A stretch of DNA of 64,000 bases from an uncultured Clostridium sp. (GCA_947427205.1 CANEHB010000001.1:214574-278573); one strand, 5' to 3'. Shown: positions 46,787-56,863, numbered from the stretch's first letter. Notes: a model not told the origin generated them from the sequence alone. Program-made: numbers and translations.

Positions 46787-48376
46787 ATGAAAAATGTAAA
46801 AGGATATGTTAACTTTGTTTTACATGCACATTTGCCATATATACATCATCCGGAAAGTGAAGATTATTTAGAAGAAGAGTGGTTATTTGAAGCAATATCA
46901 GAAACGTATATACCTTTACTTCTAAATTTTAAGAAATTAGAAGAAGAAAATGTTAAATTTAGAATAACAATGACAATGACACCACCACTTTTAAATATGT
47001 TAGATAATAAATTATTACAAGAAAGATATATAAAATATTTAGAAAAACATATAGAGTTATGTGAAAAAGAAGTGAAAAGAACTATTTATGATGCGAGACT
47101 AAATAGCTTATCACATTATTATTTAGATAGATATACAAATGATTTATACATTTTTAAAGATGTTTATAAATGTAATATAATTACAGGATTTAAACATTTT
47201 CAAGATGCAGGATTTTTGGAAATTATAACTTGTGGAGCAACACATGGATATTTTCCAATTCTGTATGTTAATGAAAAAACAGTTAGAGCTCAAATTGCAG
47301 TTGGAGTTCAAACTTATAAAAAATACTTTGGAAAACAACCTAGAGGAATATGGCTTCCAGAATGTGGATATATTCCAGAAGCTGATAAATACTTAAAAGA
47401 ATTTGGAATAGAGTATGCAATAGTTGAAACTCATGGAATATTATATGCAGATCCAACACCTATTTATGGTACTTATGCACCAATAGTTTCTCATGGAGGA
47501 TTAGTAGCTTTTGCAAGAGATTTAGAATCTTCAAGGCAAGTATGGAGCTCCATTTCAGGATATCCTGGAGATTTCAATTATAGAGAATTTTATAGAGATA
47601 TTGGATATGATTGTGATTATGACTATATAAAACCATATATAGCATGTAATGGTGTAAGAGTAAACACAGGAATAAAATATTATAGAATTACAGGAAAAGA
47701 TTGCCAGAAGGATTATTATGATGTTCAATGGGCAAAAGATTCAGCAGAAAAGCAGGCAGGACATTTTATGAATTGTAGAACAGAGCAAATAGAACATTTA
47801 TCAAATTATATGCAAGTTCCACCAATAATTACATGTCCATATGATGCAGAACTTTATGGACATTGGTGGTATGAAGGACCATATTGGTTATATATTTTAT
47901 TTAAGAAAATTTATTATGATGATTGTAATTTTGAATTAATTACACCAGGAGAATATATTGATAAATATCCACAAATGCAAGTATCAACACCATGTCGTTC
48001 AAGCTGGGGAGCAAATGGGTATAGTGAAGTTTGGTTAAATCAAACTAATGATTATGCACATAGGCATCTTCATAAAGCAGGAGACAGAATGTGTGAACTA
48101 GCAAGAAATTTCCCAAATGAAGGTGACACTTTAAAAAGACAAGCTTTAAATCAATGTGCAAGAGAATTACTTTTAGCACAAAGTAGTGATTGGCTTTTTA
48201 TAATAACGAATGGAACAATGGTAGAATATGCTCATAAAGCAATAAAGGATCATATTGGAAGGTTTACTAAATTATATTATCAAATAAAAAATGATAAAAT
48301 TGATGCGAAATATTTACTAGAAGTATTTGATAAAGATGATATTTTTCCAGAAATTGATTATATGATTTATTATTAA
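46787..48376 (+). CDS. GH57 1,4-alpha-glucan branching enzyme
   Basis: 529 residues, ATG after GAAAGGAAAATAATA. Family 57 (DUF1957) enzyme making alpha-1,6 branches in glycogen. Motifs: YVNFVLHAHLPYIHHPE, ITMTMTPPLLNML, TCGATHGYFPIL, GIWLPECGYIPEADKYL with the catalytic Glu, and CPYDAELYGHWWYEGPYWL with the catalytic Asp, then a C-terminal helical domain. With the divergent GT4 gene this gives synthesis and branching of a glucan. Confidence 0.92.
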   Translation: MKNVKGYVNFVLHAHLPYIHHPESEDYLEEEWLFEAISETYIPLLLNFKKLEEENVKFRITMTMTPPLLNMLDNKLLQERYIKYLEKHIELCEKEVKRTIYDARLNSLSHYYLDRYTNDLYIFKDVYKCNIITGFKHFQDAGFLEIITCGATHGYFPILYVNEKTVRAQIAVGVQTYKKYFGKQPRGIWLPECGYIPEADKYLKEFGIEYAIVETHGILYADPTPIYGTYAPIVSHGGLVAFARDLESSRQVWSSISGYPGDFNYREFYRDIGYDCDYDYIKPYIACNGVRVNTGIKYYRITGKDCQKDYYDVQWAKDSAEKQAGHFMNCRTEQIEHLSNYMQVPPIITCPYDAELYGHWWYEGPYWLYILFKKIYYDDCNFELITPGEYIDKYPQMQVSTPCRSSWGANGYSEVWLNQTNDYAHRHLHKAGDRMCELARNFPNEGDTLKRQALNQCARELLLAQSSDWLFIITNGTMVEYAHKAIKDHIGRFTKLYYQIKNDKIDAKYLLEVFDKDDIFPEIDYMIYY

Positions 48377-48380
48377 TGTT

Positions 48381-48437
48381 CTTTTGTGGACGTTTGTCAA
48401 TAGACAAAAATGTCCATTAACAAACGTCCACAAAAAG
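48381..48437 (+). terminator. Long inverted repeat after the GH57 gene
   Basis: CTTTTGTGGACGTTTGT / ACAAACGTCCACAAAAAG, 17 bp with an A bulge, plus an inner GACA-TGTC hairpin. It ends 20 bases before ylbF. Could be a terminator without T-run or a small repeat element. Confidence 0.65.
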
Positions 48438-48456
48438 ACATAGAAGGAGAATAAAT

Positions 48457-48789
48457 ATGAATGTATATGATGAAGTAAATAATTTAGCAAAAGCTATAAA
48501 AGATTCAAAAGAATATCAAGAATACAAAGAAATAAAGAATGAATTATCAGCTTTACCAGATTTAAAGAGTCAAATAGATGAATTTGAAAAAATCCGTTAT
48601 GAAGAACAACTTTTGGCTATGCAAGGAGAAGCTCAAAGTGAAGAGAAAATGAAAAAACTTCATGAGCTTTATGAAATTTTAGTAAAAAATCCAAAAGTTA
48701 AAGACTATTTTGATAAAGAAGTAAGATTTAATGTTTTAATTGCAGATGTAAATAAAATTATAGGTGAAGCGATTAAAGACGTTTTATAG
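48457..48789 (+). CDS. ylbF: YlbF/YmcA-family regulator
   Basis: 110 residues, ATG after GAAGGAGAATAAAT. All-helical protein of the YlbF family (NVYDEVNNLAKAIKDSKEYQEYKEIKNEL), whose B. subtilis members with YaaT form the Y-complex that specifies RNase Y cleavage and affects sporulation and competence. Only one member is present in the window. The next gene starts 20 bases downstream. Confidence 0.85.
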   Translation: MNVYDEVNNLAKAIKDSKEYQEYKEIKNELSALPDLKSQIDEFEKIRYEEQLLAMQGEAQSEEKMKKLHELYEILVKNPKVKDYFDKEVRFNVLIADVNKIIGEAIKDVL

Positions 48790-48809
48790 GATGTTGGAGA
48801 ATATAATAA

Positions 48810-50450
48810 ATGGAAAAAATAAAAAAAATTTTAGATGAGAATAAAGTAGTTATATTAGTAGCATTTTTTGTTATTTTTATATTATCATTACCTCTTATGC
48901 AGAAAAGCCTAGTAATAGGTGATGATTATGATTATCATATTTCTAGAATTCAAAGTATAGAACAGATGTTAAGAAAAGGTGTATTTCCTGTAAAAGTTCA
49001 TACACCTCTTGCAAATACTTATGGATATGGAAGTGGACTATTTTATTCTAATCTTTTTTTGTATATTCCAGCGATTATTTGTTTATTGGGAATTGGGCTC
49101 ATTTCATCATATAAAATTTTTATTATTTTAATGCTTGTTTTGATGTTTTTTGTAACATATTTTTCGATAAAAAATATAACAGAAGAAAATAAATCAGCAT
49201 TAATTGGAACAATAATTATAATGCTTTCAAGAGTTCTTATACTAAACTTATATCAAAGATTTGCTTTAGGAGAATTTCTAGGTTATATATTTATAGTTCC
49301 TGTAATTTCAGGAATGTATGATTATGTTTATAAAGATTTTAAGAAACCCTATCTATTATTTATAGGTTTTGTAGGATTGATACACACTCATTTAATATCT
49401 ACATTAATTTGTACAATATTCTGTATATTATATTTTTTATTAAATATAAAAAGTACGATAAAAGATTTAAAGAAGTTTATAAAATTAGTAGTAACAGCTA
49501 TTTTAGTGGCAATAGTTACTTGTTCTTTTTGGCTTCCAATGTTAGAAGCATGGACTACTCAAACATATATGTTTTCTGTTCCTTGGACTAATATAGGAGC
49601 TGATGAATTTAGATTAATAGATTTATTTGGAACTGAAAGATATAGTATAGGAATGGTAATAACATTGTTTATGCCACTTATAATATATGGAATTTTTGAT
49701 AAAAACATAAGTAAAAAAACAAAAACATTTATTTTATGGTTAATATTATTTATAGTATTAATAGTTAATTTTAGTTTTTGGAAATATACAAACAAAGTTT
49801 CAAATATAATTCAGTTTAAGTGGAGACTTTTAGGAATAATAACAATTATATCAGCAATTACAATAGCTTTGATAGTAAAAGAATATTCAGAAAAATTAAA
49901 TATAAAATTAGAATCTATTATGTGTAGCATATTAATAATTTCTATGTATTTTTCTATAGAATATATGAATTTTAATGATATTAATAATAATGTGGAAGGA
50001 TTGAAAACAGCTGAGCAAATTCAAACAGAGATGTATTCTTCGCCAACTTCGATTGGTGGTGGAAAAGAGTATTTACCACTAGAAGTAAATTATGAAGAAC
50101 TTACAAATCAAAATAAAGCAATTTCAAGCTTAGGAGAAAAAATTGAAATAAAAAAAGATAATTTAAGATGTGAATTTGAATGCCAAGATGATAGTAGTTG
50201 GTTTGATATGCCATATATTTATTATAAAGGATATAAAGCTAATTTAGAAAAAACTTCAGGAGAAATTGTTAATTTAGAAATAGAAAAGAGTGAAAAAGGC
50301 TTAGTAAGACTTAAACTTGATGAGAGTCAAGAAGGAAAGATAATAGTTTGTTATGATGGAACTATGATTCAAAAAGCAAGTTATATAGTTTCTTCGTTTG
50401 GTATAATTATGTGTATAATTATTTTAATAAAGAAGTATAAAATTAAATAG
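48810..50450 (+). CDS. Multi-helix membrane protein, 6-PTPS-related/GT-C-like
   Basis: 546 residues, about 11-12 membrane helices followed by a C-terminal extracellular domain (about residues 395-515) and a last helix. The first extracellular loop has GDDYDYHISRIQSIEQMLRKGVFPVKVHT, the acidic motif of lipid-linked-sugar (GT-C) transferases, and FWLPMLEAW. Matches membrane proteins annotated 6-pyruvoyl-tetrahydropterin synthase-related. Probably a glycosyltransferase using polyprenyl sugars. Substrate unknown. Confidence 0.75.
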   Translation: MEKIKKILDENKVVILVAFFVIFILSLPLMQKSLVIGDDYDYHISRIQSIEQMLRKGVFPVKVHTPLANTYGYGSGLFYSNLFLYIPAIICLLGIGLISSYKIFIILMLVLMFFVTYFSIKNITEENKSALIGTIIIMLSRVLILNLYQRFALGEFLGYIFIVPVISGMYDYVYKDFKKPYLLFIGFVGLIHTHLISTLICTIFCILYFLLNIKSTIKDLKKFIKLVVTAILVAIVTCSFWLPMLEAWTTQTYMFSVPWTNIGADEFRLIDLFGTERYSIGMVITLFMPLIIYGIFDKNISKKTKTFILWLILFIVLIVNFSFWKYTNKVSNIIQFKWRLLGIITIISAITIALIVKEYSEKLNIKLESIMCSILIISMYFSIEYMNFNDINNNVEGLKTAEQIQTEMYSSPTSIGGGKEYLPLEVNYEELTNQNKAISSLGEKIEIKKDNLRCEFECQDDSSWFDMPYIYYKGYKANLEKTSGEIVNLEIEKSEKGLVRLKLDESQEGKIIVCYDGTMIQKASYIVSSFGIIMCIIILIKKYKIK

Positions 50451-50459
50451 ATTTTTAAG

Positions 50460-50500
50460 GTGTAATTGGTTTTAATATTATCAGTTACACTTTTATTATT
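50460..50500 (+). terminator. Terminator after the membrane protein gene
   Basis: GTGTAATTG / CAGTTACAC with TTTTATTATTTT. Confidence 0.75.
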
Positions 50501-50501
50501 T

Positions 50502-50534
50502 TATATTATATAAAATTAGTTCTAATATAATATA
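50502..50534. repeat. Intergenic hairpin, possible copy j
   Basis: TATATTATAT / ATATAATATA stem directly after a terminator, but without the GGAA/TTCC core. Weak member of the family. The rest of 50451-50794 is AT-rich with no gene. Confidence 0.4.
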
Positions 50535-50794
50535 TTAATTTATTCACACTCTGTTGTTAAGTTTATGAATAAAATTAAATTTATGTGAATTACTCCATTC
50601 TATACTAACTTTATTTTGGTTATTTATGTGATGTTTCAAAAATTAATATATGGAACAGATTTATAAATAAGAAATTTAATTTAATATTAAAGTGTAAAAT
50701 TTATATAAAAAAGTAATATTTTGTTAAAAAATCTACCAATTATTTGCTTTTTAGTATATAATATTAGGGAAAAAATTATTTTAGGAGAAAAGGA

Positions 50795-52483
50795 ATGAAT
50801 AAAAAATGGGAATTTTATAATTCGGATACAGATAAGGTAAAAGAATTATCGGAAAAATTTAATATATCAGAATTATTAGCAACAGTTTTAGTAAATAGAG
50901 AAATAGTCGAAGATGAAGAGGTAAAAATATTTTTAAATCCAACTAGAAGTAATTTCCATGACCCTTATTTAATGCCAGATATGAAACCAGCAGTAGACAG
51001 AATTATTGAAGCAATTAATAAAAAAGAAAAAACAATAATTTATGGTGATTATGATGTTGATGGAATTACAAGTATAACTGTACTTTCAAAATTTTTAAAA
51101 GAACGAGGATTAGATGTAGGGGCATATATACCTAATCGTTTAAATGAAGGATATGGCTTAAATAAAACTGCGATAAAACAGATTGCAGATGAAGGATATA
51201 AATTAATAATTACAGTAGACTGTGGAATTTCTGGAACTGAAGAAGTTGATTATGCATATAGTTTAGGTATGGAAGTAATTGTTACAGACCATCATGAGCC
51301 ACTAGAAGTATTGCCTAAAGCTATAGCTGTAATTGATTGTAAAAGAAAAGATAATAAATACCCATTTAATAGTTTGGCTGGCGTAGGAGTTGCTTTTAAA
51401 CTAACACAAGCAATAGGAATAAAATTAGGTTTAGAAGAAAAAGAATATTTAAAATTTTTAGATATAGTATGTATTGGTACAATTTCAGATATAGTACCTT
51501 TAGTTGATGAAAATAGAGTTATAGCAAAACTTGGATTAAAACTTGTAGAAGATACAAGATCACCTGGAGTTAAGGCATTATTAATTGCAGCTGGATATAA
51601 AGAGGTAAATTCAAATACAGTTTCTTTTGGAATTGCTCCTAGAATAAATGCCTGTGGAAGAATGGGGCATGAAAGAGATGCTTTAGATTTATTTTTAACA
51701 GAGAATATTAATCAAGCAAATAAAATTACTCAAAACTTAAATGAATATAATAGAAAAAGACAAGATATTGAAAAAAGAATTTTTGATGAGGCAATTTCAA
51801 AAATTGAGCAAGAACATTTAGATAAAAATAATAGTATTGTAATCGGATCAGAAAATTGGCATCATGGAGTAATTGGTATAGTTGCATCTAAAATAACAGA
51901 ATTATATTTTAAACCAAGTATATTAGTGTGCTTTGAAGAAGAAGATGGAAAAGGGTCTGGAAGAAGTATACCAGGATTTGATTTACATGCTGCTTTATGT
52001 AGTGCAAGCGAATATTTAGAAAAATATGGTGGACATGAAATGGCAGTAGGACTTAGCTTAAAAAAAGATAAATTTGAAGATTTTAGAAACGAATTTGAAA
52101 AAATAGCAAAAGAAGCTCATACTGAAGAAGTTGTTTCAGTAATAAAAATAGATAAAGAAATAAATTTAAAGGATATAACATTAGAAAGTGTGAAAAGCTT
52201 AAAATTGTTGGAACCATTTGGAGAAGCAAATAAAACACCAATATTTATATATAGAAATTTTAGAATAGACTCAATAAGAGCTTTATCAGAAGGAAAGCAT
52301 TTGAAATTAACATTAAAAGATGAAAACACTATAATAAATGCAATAGGATTTAATATGGGTAAATATTCAGAAGAGTATTTAATTGGTGATAAAATAGATG
52401 TTATAGGTGTTTTAGAAATAAACAGTTTTAATGGGGTAGAAAGTGTACAAATAAATATGAAAGATATTAGAAAATCATATTAA
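50795..52483 (+). CDS. recJ: Single-stranded-DNA-specific exonuclease RecJ
   Basis: 562 residues, ATG after TTAGGAGAAAAGGA. 5'-3' exonuclease on single-stranded DNA. DHH motifs: YGDYDVDGITS at about residue 83, TVDCGISG, VTDHHEP at about 165, DIVCIGTISDIVPL, and the DHHA1 part RINACGRMGHERDALDLFL and GKGSGRSIPGFDLHAAL, followed by an OB domain. Three TCGGA pentamers occur out of CGG phase (50822, 50849, 51843) and the frame stays intact. Starts the recJ-relA-MBL-hisS group. Confidence 0.95.
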   Translation: MNKKWEFYNSDTDKVKELSEKFNISELLATVLVNREIVEDEEVKIFLNPTRSNFHDPYLMPDMKPAVDRIIEAINKKEKTIIYGDYDVDGITSITVLSKFLKERGLDVGAYIPNRLNEGYGLNKTAIKQIADEGYKLIITVDCGISGTEEVDYAYSLGMEVIVTDHHEPLEVLPKAIAVIDCKRKDNKYPFNSLAGVGVAFKLTQAIGIKLGLEEKEYLKFLDIVCIGTISDIVPLVDENRVIAKLGLKLVEDTRSPGVKALLIAAGYKEVNSNTVSFGIAPRINACGRMGHERDALDLFLTENINQANKITQNLNEYNRKRQDIEKRIFDEAISKIEQEHLDKNNSIVIGSENWHHGVIGIVASKITELYFKPSILVCFEEEDGKGSGRSIPGFDLHAALCSASEYLEKYGGHEMAVGLSLKKDKFEDFRNEFEKIAKEAHTEEVVSVIKIDKEINLKDITLESVKSLKLLEPFGEANKTPIFIYRNFRIDSIRALSEGKHLKLTLKDENTIINAIGFNMGKYSEEYLIGDKIDVIGVLEINSFNGVESVQINMKDIRKSY

Positions 52484-52509
52484 TAGATACATAAAAAGGG
52501 GATTTTAAT

Positions 52510-54708
52510 ATGTCAGAAAATATAGAAGTAACAATAGAAGATATTATAAATAAGCAAAAAGAGAATTATCCAAATTGCAATGACAAGCTTATAAGAAAAG
52601 CTTATGAATATGCTAAAATAAATCATGGAGATCAATGTAGAAAATCGGGAGAACCATATATGATTCATCCTGTTAATGTTGCATATATTTTAGCAAATTT
52701 AGAACTTGATGATGAAACTTTATGTGCAGCGCTTCTTCATGATGTTGTTGAAGATACACCAGTAACACATGAAGATATAGTAAATGAATTTGGAGAAGCA
52801 ATTGCTGAAATGGTAGCAGGAGTTACAAAACTTGGAACTTTAAGATATACAACTGCTGAGGAACAACAGGTTGAAAACTATAGAAAAATGTTTCTTGCAA
52901 TGGGAAAAGATATAAGAGTTATTTTAATTAAGTTAGCAGATAGATTACACAATATGAGAACTTTAAAATATTTATCAAGAGACAGACAAATTGCAAATGC
53001 TAAAGAAACACAAGATTTATATGCTCCTCTTGCAAATAGACTTGGTATCTATTCTTTAAAATGGGAACTAGAAGATTTAAGTTTTAAATACCTTCATCCA
53101 GAAGAATTCCACGAGATTATTAATGGTTTAGATAAAAAAAGAGAAGAAAGATTGAAATTTTTAGAAAAAATACAAGAAGACTTACAAGAAGAAATAAAAG
53201 ATGAAGGAATAAAAGCGGATGTAACAGGAAGAGCTAAACATATATATAGTATTTATAGAAAAATGCAAAGAGATAATAAAACATTAGACCAAATTTATGA
53301 TTTATTTGCATTAAGAATATTAGTTGATAATGTAAAAGATTGTTATGCTGTGCTTGGTATAGTTCATGAAATGTATACACCAATGCCAGGAAGATTTAAA
53401 GATTATATAGCAGTACCTAAAAAGAATATGTATCAGTCAATACACACAACTCTTTTAGGTCCAAAAGGCACACCTTTTGAAGTACAAATACGTACATGGG
53501 ATATGCATAGAACAGCTGAATTTGGTATTGCTGCTCACTGGGCATATAAGGAAGCTAGTAATAAAGGAACTAAAAGAAATGTGGTTGTTACAGATGATAA
53601 ACTTGCTTGGCTTCGTGAAACTTTGGAATGGCAAAAAAATACTGAAAATCCAGATGAATTCTTAAATACATTAAAAACAGAATTATTTGAAGATGAAGTA
53701 TATATCTTTACTCCAAAAGGAATGATTAAAGTATTACCAAAAGGCGCAACACCAATAGATTTTGCTTATAGTGTTCATGAACAAATAGGACATAAAATGG
53801 TAGGTTGTAAAATTAATAGTAAAATGATGCCTATTGTAACTCCTTTAAGAAACGGTGATATTGTAGAAATAATTACATCAGAACAATCAAAAGGACCTAG
53901 TCGAGATTGGCTTAAGTTTGTAAAAAGTTCTTCTGCAAAAACTAGAATAAATCAATGGTTTAAAAGAGCTCAGAGATCAGAGAATATTGAAAGAGGCAAA
54001 GAACTTATAGAAAAAGAAGTAAAAAAATTAGGTATAAAGTATTCTGATTTAGTAAGACCAGAATGGTTACAATTAGCAATAGATAGATATAAATTCGGAA
54101 GTGTTGATGATTTATATGCCAGTATAGGATTTGGTGGAATATCTGTTAATAAATTAATGGCAAGACTATTAGATGAATATAGAAAAGATCATGAAGATGA
54201 AGACTTTGAAGAAAAAATAGAAGAACTTTCAAAAGCAAAACCAACAAGAGCAAAACCTTCAAAAACAGGTGTTGTAGTAAAAGGAATTGATAATTGTTTA
54301 GTAAAACTTTCAAAATGTTGTAATCCATTACCAGGAGATGAAATTGTTGGGTATATTACAAAAGGAAGAGGCGTTTCAGTTCACCGTACAGACTGTGTGA
54401 ATGTAAAAGACTTATTAAATGAAGAAAATAGAATGATAGATGTATATTGGTTTGATGATGTTAATGGTTCATATAAAGTTGAAATTGAAATATTAGCAAA
54501 TGATAGAAGTGGGTTATTAAAAGATATTATTAAACAAGTTGAAAATGCTAAAGTTAAGTTAAATGGTATGAATACTAGAACTACTAAAGAATCTATTGCC
54601 ATTATTGATTTATCTTTAGAAGTTGAAAATATAAATATTTTAAATAAAGCATTATCAGCTTTTAGAAATGTTGAGAGTGTTTATGATGTTAACAGAAAAA
54701 GAGGTTAA
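52510..54708 (+). CDS. relA: Bifunctional (p)ppGpp synthetase/hydrolase
   Basis: 732 residues, ATG after AAGGGGATTTTAAT, 26 bases after recJ. HD hydrolase domain (HDVVEDTPVTHEDI at about residue 77), synthetase domain (KHIYSIYRKMQRDNKT, YDLFALRILV, YKEASNKG), TGS domain (IYIFTPKG-type, here EVYIFTPKGMIKVLPKGATPIDFAYSVH split by normal residues), a zinc-finger-like HCCN region (LSKCCNPLPGDEIVGY), and an ACT domain at the C-terminus. Controls the stringent response. The hydrolase motif being intact argues for a true Rel (dual) enzyme. Confidence 0.95.
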   Translation: MSENIEVTIEDIINKQKENYPNCNDKLIRKAYEYAKINHGDQCRKSGEPYMIHPVNVAYILANLELDDETLCAALLHDVVEDTPVTHEDIVNEFGEAIAEMVAGVTKLGTLRYTTAEEQQVENYRKMFLAMGKDIRVILIKLADRLHNMRTLKYLSRDRQIANAKETQDLYAPLANRLGIYSLKWELEDLSFKYLHPEEFHEIINGLDKKREERLKFLEKIQEDLQEEIKDEGIKADVTGRAKHIYSIYRKMQRDNKTLDQIYDLFALRILVDNVKDCYAVLGIVHEMYTPMPGRFKDYIAVPKKNMYQSIHTTLLGPKGTPFEVQIRTWDMHRTAEFGIAAHWAYKEASNKGTKRNVVVTDDKLAWLRETLEWQKNTENPDEFLNTLKTELFEDEVYIFTPKGMIKVLPKGATPIDFAYSVHEQIGHKMVGCKINSKMMPIVTPLRNGDIVEIITSEQSKGPSRDWLKFVKSSSAKTRINQWFKRAQRSENIERGKELIEKEVKKLGIKYSDLVRPEWLQLAIDRYKFGSVDDLYASIGFGGISVNKLMARLLDEYRKDHEDEDFEEKIEELSKAKPTRAKPSKTGVVVKGIDNCLVKLSKCCNPLPGDEIVGYITKGRGVSVHRTDCVNVKDLLNEENRMIDVYWFDDVNGSYKVEIEILANDRSGLLKDIIKQVENAKVKLNGMNTRTTKESIAIIDLSLEVENINILNKALSAFRNVESVYDVNRKRG

Positions 54709-54725
54709 TAAAAAGGAGAGTACAA

Positions 54726-55376
54726 ATGATATTAAAAAGATTACAAGTAACTACACCTCAAGCAGGATTAAAAACAAATGCTTATGTGGTATGTGACGAG
54801 AAAACAAAAGAAGCAATGGTTATAGATCCAGGAGGAGAAGCTTTAAGAATTGCTGAGGTTTTAGATATATTAGAAGCAAATTTGAAATATATTTTTATAA
54901 CACATTGTCATGCAGACCATATTGGTGGAATTGCAGAACTTAAGAGATTAAAAGGTGGAAAAATATTAATAAGTAGACCTGATAGTGAGGGGTTATATAA
55001 TGAAGAAATTAATCTAGCTTATTATATAAATATGGAAAAACCAGAACTAGAAGCAGATTCAAGAATTGATGATGAAGACTTAATTCATATTGGAGAATTA
55101 GAATTTAAAGTAATTGCAACACCAGGTCATACAAAAGGTGGATTATGCTTGTATTCTGAAAAAGAAGGATTAATTTTTACTGGAGATACATTATTTTCTG
55201 GAACATGGGGAAGAACAGATTTACCAACTGGTAATTTTGTAGAAATAATAACTTCAATAACAGATAAATTAATGCCACTTCCAGATGATACAATAGTATA
55301 CCCAGGACATGGAAAAATTACAATGATACAAGATGAAAGAAATATATATTTAGAACTAAAAGCAAAAGAGTTTTAG
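54726..55376 (+). CDS. Metallo-beta-lactamase-fold hydrolase (glyoxalase II-like)
   Basis: 216 residues, ATG after AAAAGGAGAGTACAA. Binuclear metal motif THCHADHIGG at residue 60, TPGHTKGGLCLYSE, FTGDTLFSGTWGRTD and YPGHGKIT. The same gene lies between relA and hisS in many Clostridia. It probably hydrolyses a thioester, but the substrate is unknown. Confidence 0.88.
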   Translation: MILKRLQVTTPQAGLKTNAYVVCDEKTKEAMVIDPGGEALRIAEVLDILEANLKYIFITHCHADHIGGIAELKRLKGGKILISRPDSEGLYNEEINLAYYINMEKPELEADSRIDDEDLIHIGELEFKVIATPGHTKGGLCLYSEKEGLIFTGDTLFSGTWGRTDLPTGNFVEIITSITDKLMPLPDDTIVYPGHGKITMIQDERNIYLELKAKEF

Positions 55377-55492
55377 GTTAAAATAAAAGCACATATGTTT
55401 GTATTACTTGTTGGCGAAGCTTTGAGAATTAAAAAAATGCTTAAAGCACGAATGAGGAGCATATTCATATGCGACAAATAGGAGGAACGATT

Positions 55493-56743
55493 ATGATACA
55501 AAAACCAAAAGGGACAAGAGACTTATTGCCAGATGAAAGTTATAAATGGCAAGAAGTAGAAGAAAAAGTAAAAAGAGTATTAAATAGTTATAATTTTAAA
55601 GAAATTAGAGTTCCAGTATTTGAATATACTGAATTATTCCAAAGAGGAGTTGGAGAAACTACAGATGTTGTTCAAAAAGAAATGTATACTTTTGAAGATA
55701 AAGGTGGAAGAAGTATTACACTAAGACCAGAAGGAACAGCAGGCGTAGTAAGAGCATATTTAGAAAATGGTATGGGAAGTATGCCAAGTCCTGTTAAACT
55801 TTGGTATAATATGGGAATGTATAGATATGAAAATGTACAAAAAGGAAGACTTAGAGAATTTCATCAAATAGGAGCTGAACTTATAGGTTCAAAAAGTTAT
55901 TTAGCAGATGTTGATATTATATTAATGGCAAATGAAATATTTAAAGTTTTAAATATTCCTAATATTGAACTTAATATTAATAGTATTGGCTGTCCAAAAT
56001 GTAGAGCTGAATATCAAAAAATATTAAGAGAATTTATTGGTAGAAATTTAGAAGAATATTGTGATACTTGCAAGACAAGATTTGAAAAGAATCCAATGAG
56101 AATATTAGATTGTAAAGAAAAAAGATGCAAAGAATTAAATCAAGGTGCTCCAATGATGATTGATTATTTATGTGATGAATGTAGTGAACATTTTGAAAAT
56201 GTAAAATCAATGCTAAAAAAAGTAAATGTTGATTTCAAAATAGACAGTAGTATAGTTAGAGGATTAGATTATTATACAAAAACAGTATTTGAATTTGTAG
56301 ATGGAAAAACAGGACTTACAGTACTTGGTGGTGGAAGATATGATGGATTAGTAGAGGAATTTGGTGGAACATCTACTCCAGCAGTTGGATTTGCAACAGG
56401 TGTAGAAAGATTAATGGAAATGTATAATGAAAATAATGAAAACAAATTAGATAAAATGCCAGATTTATATATACTTTCTTCAGGAGAAGAGGAAAATATC
56501 AAGTCATTAGAATTATCTCAAGGTTTAAGAAAATATAGTTTTATAATAGAAAAAGACATATTTGAAAGAAGTTTTAAGTCACAAATGAAATATGCAGATA
56601 AAATTGGTGCAAGATTTCTTTTAGTAATTGGAGAAAATGAAATAAAATCTAAATCTGCTAAAATAAAAAATATGAAAACAGGTGAAGAAAAAGAAATAAA
56701 TTTAACTTGTGAAGATATAAAAAATATAATTATAGAAAAATAA
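55493..56743 (+). CDS. hisS: Histidyl-tRNA synthetase
   Basis: 416 residues from ATG 55493 (AGGAGG 8 bases upstream). Class II synthetase. Begins MIQKPKGTRDLLPDE; motif 1 VPVFEYTELFQRGVGETTD, motif 2 LRPEGTAGVVRAY and YRYENVQKGRLREFHQIGAE, the histidine loop RGLDYYTKTVFEF, motif 3 GGGRYDGLVEEFGG and TPAVGFATGVERL, then the anticodon domain. A Cys-rich insert (CPKCRAEY, CDTCKTRF, CDECSEHF) is typical of clostridial HisRS. No T-box leader visible. Confidence 0.96.
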   Translation: MIQKPKGTRDLLPDESYKWQEVEEKVKRVLNSYNFKEIRVPVFEYTELFQRGVGETTDVVQKEMYTFEDKGGRSITLRPEGTAGVVRAYLENGMGSMPSPVKLWYNMGMYRYENVQKGRLREFHQIGAELIGSKSYLADVDIILMANEIFKVLNIPNIELNINSIGCPKCRAEYQKILREFIGRNLEEYCDTCKTRFEKNPMRILDCKEKRCKELNQGAPMMIDYLCDECSEHFENVKSMLKKVNVDFKIDSSIVRGLDYYTKTVFEFVDGKTGLTVLGGGRYDGLVEEFGGTSTPAVGFATGVERLMEMYNENNENKLDKMPDLYILSSGEEENIKSLELSQGLRKYSFIIEKDIFERSFKSQMKYADKIGARFLLVIGENEIKSKSAKIKNMKTGEEKEINLTCEDIKNIIIEK

Positions 56744-56817
56744 AAAAGTAAATATATAATTAGAAAAATAAAGAATAAACATAGAATATTTTTATAAAAG
56801 TAATAGATAAATTTAAA

Positions 56818-56863
56818 GCGCCAGCGACAATCCTTTTTTACAGGAGTTTCGCTGGCACTTTTT
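56818..56863. terminator. Terminator between hisS and the convergent gene
   Basis: GCCAGCGA / TCGCTGGC, 21-base loop, then ACTTTTT. GC-rich for this genome, like the foreign-style gene beside it. Confidence 0.75.

Noticed and set aside
55377..55492. T-box or other leader before hisS
   Set aside because: No T-box sequence, specifier loop or terminator/antiterminator pair; only 116 bases.
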